Shown here: positions 25,749-35,442 of the stretch, piece after piece
Numbering within the stretch: position 1 is the stretch's first letter
Layout of the letters: each line of letters opens with the position of its first letter
DNA from: Tunturibacter gelidoferens
Lineage (GTDB): Bacteria > Acidobacteriota > Terriglobia > Terriglobales > Acidobacteriaceae
DNA length: 64,000 nt
Assembly: GCF_040358255.1 (NCBI RefSeq)
Contig: NZ_CP132937.1
Span: forward strand, 1 to 64,000
Direction: 5' to 3'
Translations under genes and position numbers: made by a program
The notes under the pieces: generated by a model
The model's input: only the letters and a program-made list of their open reading frames with translations
The model's database searches: none
What the model was told of the DNA's origin: nothing

Positions 25749-27334
25749 ACAAATATATCTGGAGGACTTCACTCGTTTGGATCATCGTCCTGGCAGCGAT
25801 CGCAGGGATATGGGCCTACCGCACTCACGCCATCAAGCTGCCAACGGCAACGAAGACGCCGATGTCAGGGGAAATGCAGCCTGTAGCCTCTGGTCCTCCT
25901 GCTGGTGCGAATGAGCCAAAACCATCGATGCCAGATACGAAGATGGATGCTCAGCTCGTTCCGATACAACTCACACCCGAGAGAATGCAGAGCATCGGTG
26001 TGCAGACTGGCACAGTTGAATACAAACAACTGAGCGATGACATACGCGCGACTGGCACGGTTGACATCAACGAACGTCTTCTTTCTTACGTGCAGGTGCG
26101 CTTTGCGGGCTATATCCGCAAAGTCTTTGCCAATGCCACGTATCAATATGTGAGAAAAGGCGAGCCACTCTTCACCATCTACAGCCCTGACCTCGTGGCG
26201 ACACAACAAGAGTATCTGCTCGCGCGGCAGAACCAGAAGACCATGAGCGGAAGCACAATCGATGGGGTTGCCGATGGTGCGGCCACTCTTTCGACCGCAG
26301 CGGAACAGCGATTAAAGCAGTGGGATATACCTGACAGTGAAATCGCAAAGCTGAAGGAAACTGGCAAACCGGTTACCGACCTTACCATCAACTCACCGGT
26401 TGAGGGATACATTACGGAGCGAAGTGCTCTGCCCAATATGTATGCCGAACCTTCGACCAAGCTCTATACCGTTGCGGATCTGTCGCGTGTGTGGGTGTAT
26501 GCCCAAGTTTTCCAGGACGATGTGGGCCGAATCAAACCTGGCGATACGGCGCAGATTACCGTCGACTCTTATCCGGGCCGCACGTTCTCCGGTCAAATCG
26601 AAGACATTCTGCCTCAAGTAGATATGGCGACGCGCACAGTTCGTGTGCGTCTGGTGATGGCGAATCCTGGACTCAAACTGAAACCGGGTATGTTTGTGAA
26701 CGTCGACCTCAAAACCAGTCTGGGGCGTCAGCTCGTTGTGCCGGCTTCGGCGGTCTTCCAATCCGGCACACGGCAATTGGTGTTCCTCGATCACGGCAAC
26801 GGCAGTCTTGAGCCAAAAGAGATCACTGTTGGTCCCCGCGTCGGCGATGATTTCGTCGTTCTGAAGGGGTTGAAAGCACACGAATCCATCGTGACATCAG
26901 CCAGCTTCCTCATTGATTCAGAAAGCCAGTTGCAGGCTGCGGCAGGTTCCTTCGTACCACCTCCACCGGGTGCCGGGGGCAACGCTCCATCAGCGAATGC
27001 GCCCTCTGCGGCACAGGCGAATCTCGATTTCACTACTGATCCCAATCCGCCGCAAAAGGGCAGCAATGTCTTTCGGGTGAAGCTCACCAGTGCAGATGGA
27101 ACTCCTACAACCGCGGCTGATGTTACGGTCACGTTTTATATGGCTGGTATGCCGGCGATGGGGATGGCGGCAATGACCACGAAGACCAAGCTTAACGACA
27201 AAGGCAATGGCATGTATGAAGGAAGCGGTTCGCTAGGCTCCGGGGGCACATATCAAGTCACCATCTCCGCTCAGAAGAACGGTCAAGTGATCGCTACGAA
27301 GCAGTTACGCGTGAACGCAACAGGAGGCATGTAA
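25745..27334 (+). CDS. cusB: CusB-type periplasmic adaptor with a C-terminal YtkA-like domain
   Basis: A 529-residue membrane-fusion protein. An N-terminal helix (TSLVWIIVLAAIAGIWAY) anchors it; Met residues follow (MSGEMQP, MPDTKMDAQ) where CusB binds Cu(I). The adaptor core runs about 80-410 (TGTVDINERLLSYVQVRFAG, LTINSPVEGYITERSAL, VWVYAQVFQDDVGRIKPGD, LKPGMFVNVDL). Past residue ~425 there is an extra beta domain (KGSNVFRVKLTSADGTPTTA ... VTVTFYMAGMPAMGMAAM) of the YtkA/FixH kind with a Met cluster, not present in E. coli CusB, which is ~407 residues long. It overlaps the pump gene by one base. Confidence 0.93.
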   Translation: MNKYIWRTSLVWIIVLAAIAGIWAYRTHAIKLPTATKTPMSGEMQPVASGPPAGANEPKPSMPDTKMDAQLVPIQLTPERMQSIGVQTGTVEYKQLSDDIRATGTVDINERLLSYVQVRFAGYIRKVFANATYQYVRKGEPLFTIYSPDLVATQQEYLLARQNQKTMSGSTIDGVADGAATLSTAAEQRLKQWDIPDSEIAKLKETGKPVTDLTINSPVEGYITERSALPNMYAEPSTKLYTVADLSRVWVYAQVFQDDVGRIKPGDTAQITVDSYPGRTFSGQIEDILPQVDMATRTVRVRLVMANPGLKLKPGMFVNVDLKTSLGRQLVVPASAVFQSGTRQLVFLDHGNGSLEPKEITVGPRVGDDFVVLKGLKAHESIVTSASFLIDSESQLQAAAGSFVPPPPGAGGNAPSANAPSAAQANLDFTTDPNPPQKGSNVFRVKLTSADGTPTTAADVTVTFYMAGMPAMGMAAMTTKTKLNDKGNGMYEGSGSLGSGGTYQVTISAQKNGQVIATKQLRVNATGGM

Positions 27335-30300
27335 TGCTTTCCAGAATAATTGACGTTTGCGCACGCAATCGCTTCCTGGTCTTCACCGCAGTCTTGCTGC
27401 TCACACTTGCTGGCATCTGGTCGTTGCAGCATGTACCGCTGGACGCACTGCCGGACATCTCGGACGTGCAGGTGATCGTTCATACGGGCTGGGCGGGCGA
27501 GCCCCCCGATGTCATCGAAGACCAGGTGACTTACCCCATCGTCACAAGCCTGTTGGCTGCCCCGCATGTCAAGGCTGTCCGCGCGCAGACCATGTTAGGG
27601 GACTCTTACGTTTATGTAGTGTTTGAGGACGGCACGGACCTCTACTGGGCGCGTTCGCGGGTCATCGAATATCTGCAACAGATCAGCGGGCGTCTCCCGG
27701 AGAACGTGCATCCTTCGATTGGCCCCGATGCGACGGGCGCAGGTTGGGTGTATGAGTACGCCATCGTCGACAAGAGCGGCAAACACAGTCTTGCCGACTT
27801 GCGCAGCTTGCAGGACTGGCATCTGCGCTATGCGCTGGAGACCGTGCCGGGAGTTGCTGAGGTCGCTAGCATTGGTGGCTTCGTCCGGCAGTATCAGGTG
27901 CAGCTCGATCCCAACAAGTTACGCGCCTATGGCATTCCGCTGTCTACCGTCATCGACAAAGTAAAGATGAGCACGAATGAAGTTGGCGGTCGCGTTCTTA
28001 ACTTGAGCGGCGCGGACTACATGATCCGCGGTCTGGGCTATCTGCGCTCCCTGGATGATCTCGCTTCGGTTGCCGTCGGCAGCAAGAATGGAACCCCTGT
28101 CCTGATGCGCGATTTGGGAACGGTGACCTTCGGCCCTGATATCCGCGAAGGAGTTGCCGAGTGGAATGGAGACGGAGAAACGGTCGGCGGGATCATTGTC
28201 ATGCGCCAAGGCATGAATGCGTTGAACGTCATCAACGGAGTGAAGCAGAAGCTGCGTGAGATTGCGCCCTCGCTGCCACCCGGCGTCCAGATCATGACGG
28301 GATACGATCGTTCCGATTTGATCGATGCGTCGATCAAAACCCTCCAGCGCGATCTGCTCGAAGAAGCCATTATCGTCAGCCTGGTAATTATTGTCTTCCT
28401 GTTTCATTTCCGCTCTGCGCTCATTGCAATTCTTGCCTTGCCTATCGCGGTGTTGATGTCTTTCATCCCGATGTACTGGCTGGGAGTGAGTTCAAACATC
28501 ATGTCTCTGGGCGGCATCGCCTTAGCGGTTGGCGTGCTCGTCGATGCCTCGATTGTGATGGTCGAAAATGGCTATCGCCATCTATCGGAGCGGCAGGAAA
28601 ACGATGCCAGCCCAGTATCGGAACCCGAGCGGCACACCATTCTTATCAACGCAGCCAAGCAGGTTGGCCCAGCGCTCTTTTTTTCACTGATTATCATCGT
28701 CGTATCGTTTATGCCGGTCTTCCTGCTCGAAGCGCAGGAAGGACGCATGTTTCGCCCACTGGCATGGACCAAGACCCTTGCAGTCGGCTCTTCCTCCATC
28801 CTTGCCATCACACTCGTGCCGGTACTGATGGTGATGCTGATTCGGGGCCGTTTGCGGCCAGAACGTGCCAATCCAATTTCGCGTGTCACGCAGGCGATTT
28901 ACCTGCCAATCCTGAAATTCTGCCTGCGACATCGCTGGCTCACCATTGTGGTCAATCTGATCTTCCTGCTGGTCACCTTTCCACTTGCATCCCGTTTGGG
29001 CAGCCAGTTCATGCCGGCTCTCTTTGAAGGCTCCGCCCTCTATATGCCGACTGCTCTTCCCGGCATCTCCATTGAACAGGCGAAGGGTCTCCTGCAGCAG
29101 CAGGACCGGATTCTTCGCAGCTTCCCGGAAGTGGCCAGTGTGTTTGGTGCGGTCGGTAGATCAGACAGCGCAACCGATAATGCACCACTGGATATGTATG
29201 ACACCACACTGATGCTCAAGCCGCGGGAGGAATGGCCCGCTGGGATGACCTACGAAAAGCTTATTCAGCAGATGGATGAGAAGCTTCAGTTTCCGGGGCT
29301 CTCGAATACCTGGACAAGTCCGGTCGAAAACCGTCTGGACATGGAGCTAACCGGCATCAAGACACCGTTGGGCATGAAGGTGCAGGGGCCAAATGTGGAT
29401 GGCATTCAGCAGTTGGCTTCGCAACTTCAGACTGTTCTCTCAGGACTGCCGCAGGTGCGATCTGTCTTCGCTGAAAAGGTCGCGCAAGGTTTCTACGTTA
29501 ATGTCGAGGTCAAACGAGAGGAGGCGGCCCGCTACGGTCTCACGATCGCGGATGTACAGACAGCGGTTTCATCCGGCATCGGTGGACAGAATATTGCAGA
29601 AAATATCGAAGGGCGCGAGCGTTATCCGATCAATGTTCGCTACCAGAGAGACTTCCGCGACAATGTTGAAAAGATGCGTGGGGTGCTGATCGGGACGCCG
29701 TCCGGCGCGCAGATCCCGTTAGGTCAGGTAGCGAAGATCTCCTTCACGCACGGCCCGGCCATGATCCGGGACGAAGACGGTGCGCTGACGGGATACATCT
29801 ACATTGATCTCAAGAACTCCGACTACGGTGGCTTCGTTGCACAGGCAAACAAACTCATTCACAGTAAACTCGCGTTGCCAGCAAACTACACCTTTCAGTG
29901 GTCTGGAGAATATGAACTCGAACTCCGCGCCAAACAACGTCTGCAACTGATTCTTCCGGTAGTCTTTTTTGTGATTTTCATGCTGCTGTACCTGGTCTTT
30001 CACTCAGTCGCTGAAGCCCTTGTTCTTATCTTTCCAACCATCTATGCGATGAGTGGAGGGTTACTCCTGCAATGGTTTCTCCACTACAACTTCAGCGTCG
30101 CAGTGGCGGTCGGTTACATTGCCCTCTTTGGCATCGCAGTGGAGACCGGCGTCGTCATGGTGGTTTATCTCCATGAAGCGCTCGAACATAAGCTGCAATC
30201 CGGGAAGACGTTGACGAATGCCGATATCGAGGAGGCGGCCATTGAAGGCGCTGTTCATCGTTTGAGGCCAAAGCTCATGACAGTCTGCGCCGTTCTCGCC

Positions 30301-30531
30301 AGCCTGGTTCCGATCCTCTGGGAATCCGGCATTGGCTCCGATGTGATGAAGCCGATTGCAGCACCTATCGTCGGCGGCATGATTACTTCCACCATCCACG
30401 TCCTGATTTTGGTTCCCGTCTTCTTCGTCATGATGAAGGAACGAGCATTACGGAAAGGACGCCTCCACGCGAAGAACCAAATCACCGATCAAACTCAACC
30501 CCTTCAACCAGTAATTCAAGGAGAACTCTAA
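27334..30531 (+). CDS. cusA: CusA-type heavy-metal RND pump
   Basis: A 1065-residue inner-membrane pump of the heavy-metal (HME) RND group. It opens with RNRFLVFTAVLLLTLAGIW and DALPDISDVQVIVHTGWAGE, the group's hallmark; the proton-relay helix is GGIALAVGVLVDASIVMVEN. The Cu(I)/Ag(I) Met sites of E. coli CusA have counterparts: YMPTALPGIS, PLDMYDTTLMLKP and RLDMELTGIKTPLGMKV. Twelve helices and two large periplasmic loops fit the length. It is the third gene of a fully coupled cusCBA operon and its stop overlaps the next start by one base. Confidence 0.96.
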   Translation: MLSRIIDVCARNRFLVFTAVLLLTLAGIWSLQHVPLDALPDISDVQVIVHTGWAGEPPDVIEDQVTYPIVTSLLAAPHVKAVRAQTMLGDSYVYVVFEDGTDLYWARSRVIEYLQQISGRLPENVHPSIGPDATGAGWVYEYAIVDKSGKHSLADLRSLQDWHLRYALETVPGVAEVASIGGFVRQYQVQLDPNKLRAYGIPLSTVIDKVKMSTNEVGGRVLNLSGADYMIRGLGYLRSLDDLASVAVGSKNGTPVLMRDLGTVTFGPDIREGVAEWNGDGETVGGIIVMRQGMNALNVINGVKQKLREIAPSLPPGVQIMTGYDRSDLIDASIKTLQRDLLEEAIIVSLVIIVFLFHFRSALIAILALPIAVLMSFIPMYWLGVSSNIMSLGGIALAVGVLVDASIVMVENGYRHLSERQENDASPVSEPERHTILINAAKQVGPALFFSLIIIVVSFMPVFLLEAQEGRMFRPLAWTKTLAVGSSSILAITLVPVLMVMLIRGRLRPERANPISRVTQAIYLPILKFCLRHRWLTIVVNLIFLLVTFPLASRLGSQFMPALFEGSALYMPTALPGISIEQAKGLLQQQDRILRSFPEVASVFGAVGRSDSATDNAPLDMYDTTLMLKPREEWPAGMTYEKLIQQMDEKLQFPGLSNTWTSPVENRLDMELTGIKTPLGMKVQGPNVDGIQQLASQLQTVLSGLPQVRSVFAEKVAQGFYVNVEVKREEAARYGLTIADVQTAVSSGIGGQNIAENIEGRERYPINVRYQRDFRDNVEKMRGVLIGTPSGAQIPLGQVAKISFTHGPAMIRDEDGALTGYIYIDLKNSDYGGFVAQANKLIHSKLALPANYTFQWSGEYELELRAKQRLQLILPVVFFVIFMLLYLVFHSVAEALVLIFPTIYAMSGGLLLQWFLHYNFSVAVAVGYIALFGIAVETGVVMVVYLHEALEHKLQSGKTLTNADIEEAAIEGAVHRLRPKLMTVCAVLASLVPILWESGIGSDVMKPIAAPIVGGMITSTIHVLILVPVFFVMMKERALRKGRLHAKNQITDQTQPLQPVIQGEL

Positions 30532-30857
30532 TGCGTTTACGAATCTCGGCTCTATTCCTTTCCCTTGCTCTATCTACTGTTGCCGCTTCCGCTCAATCGA
30601 ACCAGACCTTCACCGGTACGGTGAGCGATGCGATGTGTGGTGCACACCACATGATGCAGGGAAAGACTCCTGCACAATGCACCCGCGAGTGCGTCAAGCA
30701 AGGGGCGGACTTTGCCCTTGTCAGCGGCGGCCAGGTGTATACGCTGAAGGGCGACAAGAGCCAGTTCGATAAGCTGGCCGGACAGAACGTGACCATCAAA
30801 GGAAAGGTAGATGGAAAGACAATCACGGTGGACTCGATAGCGGCTGCCAAATCTTAG
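30531..30857 (+). CDS. Small secreted Cys protein of the cus operon
   Basis: A 108-residue protein with a signal peptide (ALFLSLALSTVAASAQS) followed by a single small beta domain (FTGTVSDAMCGAHHMMQGKT ... CTRECVKQGADFALVSGGQVYTL ... GKTITVDSIAA). Cys, His and Met at MCGAHHMM and CTREC could bind Cu(I). It takes the place CusF has in E. coli, but it is not a CusF homologue by eye. It shares its family with the protein at 14192-14632. The start overlaps the cusA stop by one base, so it is translationally coupled. Confidence 0.8.
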   Translation: MRLRISALFLSLALSTVAASAQSNQTFTGTVSDAMCGAHHMMQGKTPAQCTRECVKQGADFALVSGGQVYTLKGDKSQFDKLAGQNVTIKGKVDGKTITVDSIAAAKS

Positions 30858-30882
30858 AGTCGGTCCCACCACCGCGGATTCA

Positions 30883-31521
30883 TCAGCAACCACAACTCTC
30901 ACCGCGTAAAGCCCGCCGTCCCTCGATGACCAGGATGGGCAACGCAAGGAGCGCCGCGGCTGAATCCACCCAATGTATGTGCCAAATGGCATTGATGGCT
31001 AGTCCCGCCAAAGTCACAGCGGCCAGGTAGGCACAGGTCGCTGACTGCACCGCATCCGCAGCCAAGGCTCGGTTGTTTGTAAGCCGCGCCGTTTTACGCT
31101 TTGCCCAGGCCAGGACGGGCATCACGACAAGGGCAGCAAGTGTGATGACTATGCCACTGCAGCTCGTCTTTGGAGTGACACCAGACACGAACGCAAGGAA
31201 CGTCACGAGCGCCACTGCTCCTGCAAGGACAAAAAGCAGGATTCCAGTCAGCCGTGCGGCACGGTCTCTTGTGAGCGGAAACGACGGAACAATCGCTAGC
31301 AGAACCACGGTTGCAGACAGCAATTCTACAAAGCTATCTGCGCCGAATGCCAGCAACGCGGAGCTATGCGCTGAGATGGCTCCATAGACAGACACCCCGC
31401 ACTCAATCAACATCCATGCCAGCGTGACGACCTGCAGCCAGGCTACTTGGCGTGCCGTGTTCGTAGGCGGGGAACAGGCTAAGTTCACACTGCTGGAATG
31501 AGTTTGGACTGTATGAGCCAC
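30883..31521 (-). CDS. Cation-efflux (CDF-like) membrane protein
   Basis: A 212-residue protein starting with GTG. It has about six hydrophobic helices and the CDF-type signature: GADSFVELLSATVVLLAI in the second helix and NRALAADAVQSATCAYLAAV in the fifth, where Asp and Ser/Gln line the metal path. The soluble C-terminal CDF domain is missing, and the end is short (RALRGESCGC), so it is a half-size relative of the CDF family. It lies between the cus operon and the arsenic genes, pointing leftwards. The metal substrate is unknown. Confidence 0.75.
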   Translation of the reverse strand: MAHTVQTHSSSVNLACSPPTNTARQVAWLQVVTLAWMLIECGVSVYGAISAHSSALLAFGADSFVELLSATVVLLAIVPSFPLTRDRAARLTGILLFVLAGAVALVTFLAFVSGVTPKTSCSGIVITLAALVVMPVLAWAKRKTARLTNNRALAADAVQSATCAYLAAVTLAGLAINAIWHIHWVDSAAALLALPILVIEGRRALRGESCGC

Positions 31522-31609
31522 AGAAGAATGTACCGAACTAAATTTCCCGATTCCCGCTCACGATGCTGATCCACCGATTATATGAGAGCGTCCCCGCCGC
31601 AGCATATTG

Positions 31610-32731
31610 CTACGGGGTATCCTCGACCGGATAAGCATGGAACTCCTTCATCTCTGAGCTGAAATACCGCCGCCTCATCCAGAACGCCACATTGACGAGC
31701 CCAATGAGTGCTGGAACTTCGATTAGCGGCCCAACGACGCCGACGAAGGCCTCGCCCGATTTCAATCCGAAGACGGCCACGGCTACCGCTATCGCCAACT
31801 CGAAATTGTTGCCCGCAGCTGTGAAGGATAGCGTTGCGGATTGCGCGTAGTCCGCGCCCAGCTTCTTGCCCATCCAAAAGCTGACCAGGAACATGATGAG
31901 GAAGTAGATGACGAGCGGGATCGCTATCTTGACCACATCGAGCGGCAATCGCACGATCAGGTCGCCCTTGAGGGAAAACATGACGAGAATCGTGAACAGC
32001 AGCGCGACAAGGGTCAGTGGACTGATGCGCGGAATAAAGCGGGTCCGGTACCACTCCTCGCCCTTTGCGCGGATCAGCAGGTAACGAGTGATGAAACCAG
32101 CGACAAATGGCACCCCCAGATAAAGTCCTACACTCTTCGCAATCTGGCCGATGCCGATAGGAACAATGCTTCCCTCAAGCCCGAACCATTTCGGCAGGAA
32201 CGTCAGGAAGACCCAGGCATAGAGGCTGTAGAAGAGCACCTGAAAGACGCTGTTGATGGCAACGAGCCCAGCAACGTAATCCGCGTCGCCTTCCGCAAGT
32301 TCATTCCAGACCAGGACCATTGCGATGCAGCGGGCTATGCCGATCAGGATCAGCCCGCGCATATAGGCAGGCTCGCCCCGTAGAAAAACTATGGCCAGGA
32401 GGAACATCAGCACCGGGCCAATAAGCCAGTTCTGCACGAGCGACAGCCCGAGAACTCGCTTGTTGCGGAAGACCTCTCCCAGCTTTTCGTATCGCACCTT
32501 CGCCAGAGGCGGAAACATCATAATGATTAGGCCGATGGCGATAGGGATGTTTGTTGTCCCCGTCTGAAAGTGGTTGACGAAGCTGGCAGACGATGGAATG
32601 AAGTGGCCGATGGCAACGCCTATCGCCATAGCAAGAAAGATCCAGAGCGTCAGGAATCTGTCGAGAAATGAGAGCTTCTTTCGAGCGGCAGGGGTACAGA
32701 CGCGGCCTTGAGTGAGTTGAGCTGCAGACAT
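31610..32731 (-). CDS. acr3: Arsenite exporter ACR3
   Basis: A 373-residue membrane protein of the bile/arsenite/riboflavin transporter (BART) superfamily that pumps As(III) out. Ten helices are seen. The conserved reactive Cys sits in [15 protein letters not shown] (C135 from the chosen start), as in characterised ACR3 proteins, and the [15 protein letters not shown] motif is typical. The ATG shares one base with the arsR stop, giving a coupled arsR-acr3 pair; a longer frame reading into arsR is rejected. It is transcribed away from arsM. Confidence 0.95.
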   Translation of the reverse strand: MSAAQLTQGRVCTPAARKKLSFLDRFLTLWIFLAMAIGVAIGHFIPSSASFVNHFQTGTTNIPIAIGLIIMMFPPLAKVRYEKLGEVFRNKRVLGLSLVQNWLIGPVLMFLLAIVFLRGEPAYMRGLILIGIARCIAMVLVWNELAEGDADYVAGLVAINSVFQVLFYSLYAWVFLTFLPKWFGLEGSIVPIGIGQIAKSVGLYLGVPFVAGFITRYLLIRAKGEEWYRTRFIPRISPLTLVALLFTILVMFSLKGDLIVRLPLDVVKIAIPLVIYFLIMFLVSFWMGKKLGADYAQSATLSFTAAGNNFELAIAVAVAVFGLKSGEAFVGVVGPLIEVPALIGLVNVAFWMRRRYFSSEMKEFHAYPVEDTP

Positions 32732-33144
32732 TAGCAGGCCTCGCAGGATGTTTCTTGGATCGTTGTGGGCAATGGTGCGCCCTCGAGCAGGGCGTACTTC
32801 GCCGGGGAACAACACGCCTTTGTCAGCCGCGCCCTGTCAGCCTGCATTGTCTTTTCTTCTTTCAGCCAGCCGAGCGTCTGTCGCAGGATCTGTGCCGCTC
32901 CGATATGCGAAGGCATCACGATCCGATAATGCATCCACTTCCCCTCCCGTCGCCCCGCGACGATACCGGCGCTGCGGAGGTAAGCCAGGTGACGCGAGAT
33001 CTTCGGTTGAGGGCCGCCCAGGATCTCAACAAAATAGCAAACACAAATCTCCTGGTCGCCAATGAGATTCAGTATCCGGAGCCGGGTGTTATCCCCGAGA
33101 GCCTGAAAGAACCGTTCCACGTTGAAGGTCTGTTTCGCTGCCAT
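32731..33144 (-). CDS. arsR: ArsR-family arsenic-responsive repressor
   Basis: A 137-residue winged-helix repressor. The metal-binding site is seen as ICVCYF (C34, C36), the classic ELCVCDL-type alpha-3 helix of arsenic sensors; the recognition helix is [17 protein letters not shown]-terminal cysteines at C111, C112, C134 and C137 are extra, and the CC motif recalls As(III)-sensing variants. The start at MAAKQTF is preferred to a longer frame because it opens at the family's usual position. The gene is divergent from arsM, and a palindrome lies in the gap between them. Confidence 0.93.
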   Translation of the reverse strand: MAAKQTFNVERFFQALGDNTRLRILNLIGDQEICVCYFVEILGGPQPKISRHLAYLRSAGIVAGRREGKWMHYRIVMPSHIGAAQILRQTLGWLKEEKTMQADRARLTKACCSPAKYALLEGAPLPTTIQETSCEAC

Positions 33145-33152
33145 ATATTTCT

Positions 33153-33172
33153 GTATACGCCTTGACGTATGC
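33153..33172. promoter_or_regulatory. Probable ArsR operator between arsR and arsM
   Basis: The gap contains GTATACGCC-TT-GACGTATGC, with the exact arms ATACG and CGTAT around a short spacer at 33155-33170. Location 9 nt before the arsR start and about 45 nt before arsM suits a site that represses both directions. ArsR operators are imperfect dyads of this kind, but the binding consensus for this subfamily is not known to me. Confidence 0.55.
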
Positions 33173-33216
33173 GAAAGCAAGACATATAGTCGCCTAAGCG
33201 AATGTTTGGAGGCAAT

Positions 33217-34152
33217 ATGTCAGAGCAGCTATTGGATTCGGTGAAGTCGAAGTACGGCGCGGTAGCGGAGAGCACATTATCAAACGACCACGCGGGTGTG
33301 AAGGCGGTTGCGGAAGCCTTTGGCTACAGCGCCGAAGAGCTCACTTCAATTCCGGCAGGGGCTAATATGGGTCTCTCCTGCGGCAATCCCACAGCTACAG
33401 CCCACCTGAGAGCCGGGGAAGTTGTGGTCGATCTTGGCTCAGGCGGCGGTCTTGACGTTTTTCTAGCGTCGAAGATGGTTGGGCCAGAGGGCCGCGCGAT
33501 CGGCATCGATATGACCACCGCTATGATCGAGCGCTCGCGTGAGAACGCGCAGCAGGGCGGCTACAGCAATGTGGAGTTTTACCAGTCCACCATCGACCAG
33601 ATTCCGCTTCCGGATGCATCAGTCGATTGCGTCATTTCGAACTGCGTGGTGAATCTGGCGCCGGACAAGCCTGCTGTCTTCCGCGAGATCGCGCGCGTCT
33701 TGAAGCCAGGTGGCCGAGTCGCCCTCAGTGATATTGCACTGAAGCACGAGTTGCCGGAAGCCGTTGCTCAAAGCATGGCGGCGTATGTCGGCTGCATCGC
33801 AGGAGCCATCCTCATAGACGACTACCGCGCAGGGTTGCTCGCAGCAGGATTTCAGCACGTCGAGATCGTGGATAGCGGGGCGGACTTAAGCGCATACGCC
33901 AAGGTAGAAAATCAGGCGGCTTGCTGCTCTCCCAGCATGGAAGCTGGCAGTCCGTTCCAAGTGATCGAGGCGGCTTGCTGCACCCCGGCAGCCAGCGAGC
34001 CATCGTTGCACGAAGAGTTGACGACGCTTCTCTCGCAATATGACGTGAACGACGCGGCAGCCAGCGTCAAGGTATATGCCGTAAAGCCAGTCGAGACTGC
34101 TCAAAGGGCTTGCTGTGGCCCGACTTGCTGCGCTCCAACGGCGGCACGGTGA
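33217..34152 (+). CDS. arsM: Arsenite S-adenosylmethionine methyltransferase ArsM
   Basis: The ATG at 33217 follows GGAGGC. The 311-residue enzyme methylates As(III) to methylated species with SAM. The SAM site is [16 protein letters not shown] with IGIDMT, and the three arsenic-binding cysteines are at C55 (LSCGNP), C143 (ISNCVVNL) and C193 (GCIAGA). The C-terminal part carries three CC pairs ([21 protein letters not shown]), found in many ArsM proteins and thought to gather As. Its end overlaps the next gene by GTGA. It begins the rightward arsenic operon. Confidence 0.96.
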   Translation: MSEQLLDSVKSKYGAVAESTLSNDHAGVKAVAEAFGYSAEELTSIPAGANMGLSCGNPTATAHLRAGEVVVDLGSGGGLDVFLASKMVGPEGRAIGIDMTTAMIERSRENAQQGGYSNVEFYQSTIDQIPLPDASVDCVISNCVVNLAPDKPAVFREIARVLKPGGRVALSDIALKHELPEAVAQSMAAYVGCIAGAILIDDYRAGLLAAGFQHVEIVDSGADLSAYAKVENQAACCSPSMEAGSPFQVIEAACCTPAASEPSLHEELTTLLSQYDVNDAAASVKVYAVKPVETAQRACCGPTCCAPTAAR

Positions 34153-34907
34153 CCATCGCCCTTCAAACCGACGCCGGATTGCAGGCTCAGTTGGAACTGG
34201 CCCGGCAGGTTCAGCTGCGCTTACTTCCGGACCGGCGCTGCTGCTTTAGCGACTGGGAGGTAGCGTTTTCCTACGAATCTGCTGGATATGTAAGCGGGGA
34301 CTATGTCGATTTGATCCCCGCGGGAGCCGACGTGTTCTATTTTGCTCTAGGCGATGTGTCGGGCAAAGGAGTGGCAGCGTCGATGCTGATGTCTCATTTG
34401 CATGCCACGCTGCGGACATTGCTGCCTTCAAACAGGACGATCGAGGAAGTAGTGACCACCGCGAGCGGCACCTTCTGTCAGAGCGCACTTCCTGCTCAAT
34501 TTGCGACATTAGTGCTGGGCAAAGCAGATCGCAGCGGGAATGTAGAGTTGGTTAACGCAGGTCACAACCCAGTCCTACTTGTCGAAGGCGCTGAAGTTGA
34601 GATTATTGCGGCTGCGAGTCTTCCTCTCGGAATGTTTTGCTCGACTGATTTCACGAGCGTAAGACGAAGTGTAAGCCCAGAGAGCACGCTGTTCCTGTAT
34701 TCGGACGGGATTACAGAATCAACCGATGGAACCGGAGACGAGTTTGACCAGAACCGCCTTGCCGAAACACTTCTTCAATCGAGAAACCTGCTTCCATCTG
34801 AGCTGTTGGAAACAATCCAACGCACCCTCATTGGCTTCACCAATGATGCGAAACCAAGCGATGATCGCACAATGCTTGCGCTCCGCTGGTCACCGAAAGG
34901 AATTTGA
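34149..34907 (+). CDS. SpoIIE/RsbU-type PP2C phosphatase in the ars operon
   Basis: A 252-residue protein; the GTG at 34149 overlaps the arsM stop by 4 nt. It has the SpoIIE/PP2C fold: an N-terminal helix ([18 protein letters not shown]) typical of RsbU-type phosphatases, then GDYVDLIP...[51 protein letters not shown] and [10 protein letters not shown], where the aspartates hold Mn/Mg. It would dephosphorylate a serine on an anti-anti-sigma protein, but no such partner is in the window. A phosphatase of this type in an arsenic operon is unexpected. Confidence 0.88.
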   Translation: MTIALQTDAGLQAQLELARQVQLRLLPDRRCCFSDWEVAFSYESAGYVSGDYVDLIPAGADVFYFALGDVSGKGVAASMLMSHLHATLRTLLPSNRTIEEVVTTASGTFCQSALPAQFATLVLGKADRSGNVELVNAGHNPVLLVEGAEVEIIAAASLPLGMFCSTDFTSVRRSVSPESTLFLYSDGITESTDGTGDEFDQNRLAETLLQSRNLLPSELLETIQRTLIGFTNDAKPSDDRTMLALRWSPKGI

Positions 34908-34910
34908 ACA

Positions 34911-35399
34911 ATGCCACATTACAACGTCTTGTTCCTCTGCACAGGAAATTCCGCTCGTTCGATCATGGCCGAGGCAATCATGAACCGGAAGGGGATGCCG
35001 ATCTTCACCGCCTACAGTGCCGGAAGTCACCCTTCCGGTTCGGTGCGCCCCGAGGCCCTCAGTCAGATCGAGAACGCGGGTTTGAGCACTGAGAACTTCC
35101 GGAGCAAGTCCTGGGAGGAGTTCTCTCAGCCGGATTCTCCCTCGCTTGATTTCGTCTTCACGGTCTGCGATAACGCAGCGAACGAGGTCTGCCCTTTGTG
35201 GCCGGGTCAGCCCATGACGGCGCATTGGGGTATCCCCGACCCCGCTGCCGTTCAGGGAATGCCAGAAGAGATCGAGCATGCTTTTAGTCAGACTTTCAGT
35301 ATGCTCGACCGACGCATCAGCCTGTTTCTTTGTCTTCCACTCGCGACGCTCGATACGTTCTCCCTGCAGAAGGAAATCGACAATATTGGGAAGCGGTAG
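34911..35399 (+). CDS. arsC: Arsenate reductase, LMW-PTP fold (thioredoxin-coupled type)
   Basis: A 162-residue arsenate reductase. The P-loop is LCTGNSARS (C10, CX5R) and the second pair of cysteines is in CDNAANEVC (C86, C94), matching the catalytic triad of the S. aureus pI258 type, which uses thioredoxin. It is fused to nothing else; AAAGGAA precedes the ATG and the phosphatase stop is 3 nt upstream. It converts As(V) to As(III) for export or methylation. A second, more distant arsC copy follows. Confidence 0.95.
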   Translation: MPHYNVLFLCTGNSARSIMAEAIMNRKGMPIFTAYSAGSHPSGSVRPEALSQIENAGLSTENFRSKSWEEFSQPDSPSLDFVFTVCDNAANEVCPLWPGQPMTAHWGIPDPAAVQGMPEEIEHAFSQTFSMLDRRISLFLCLPLATLDTFSLQKEIDNIGKR

Positions 35400-35442
35400 A
35401 CGTTCGGCGATGCGATTCCACGATTAAGCCCTTGGAGACACG

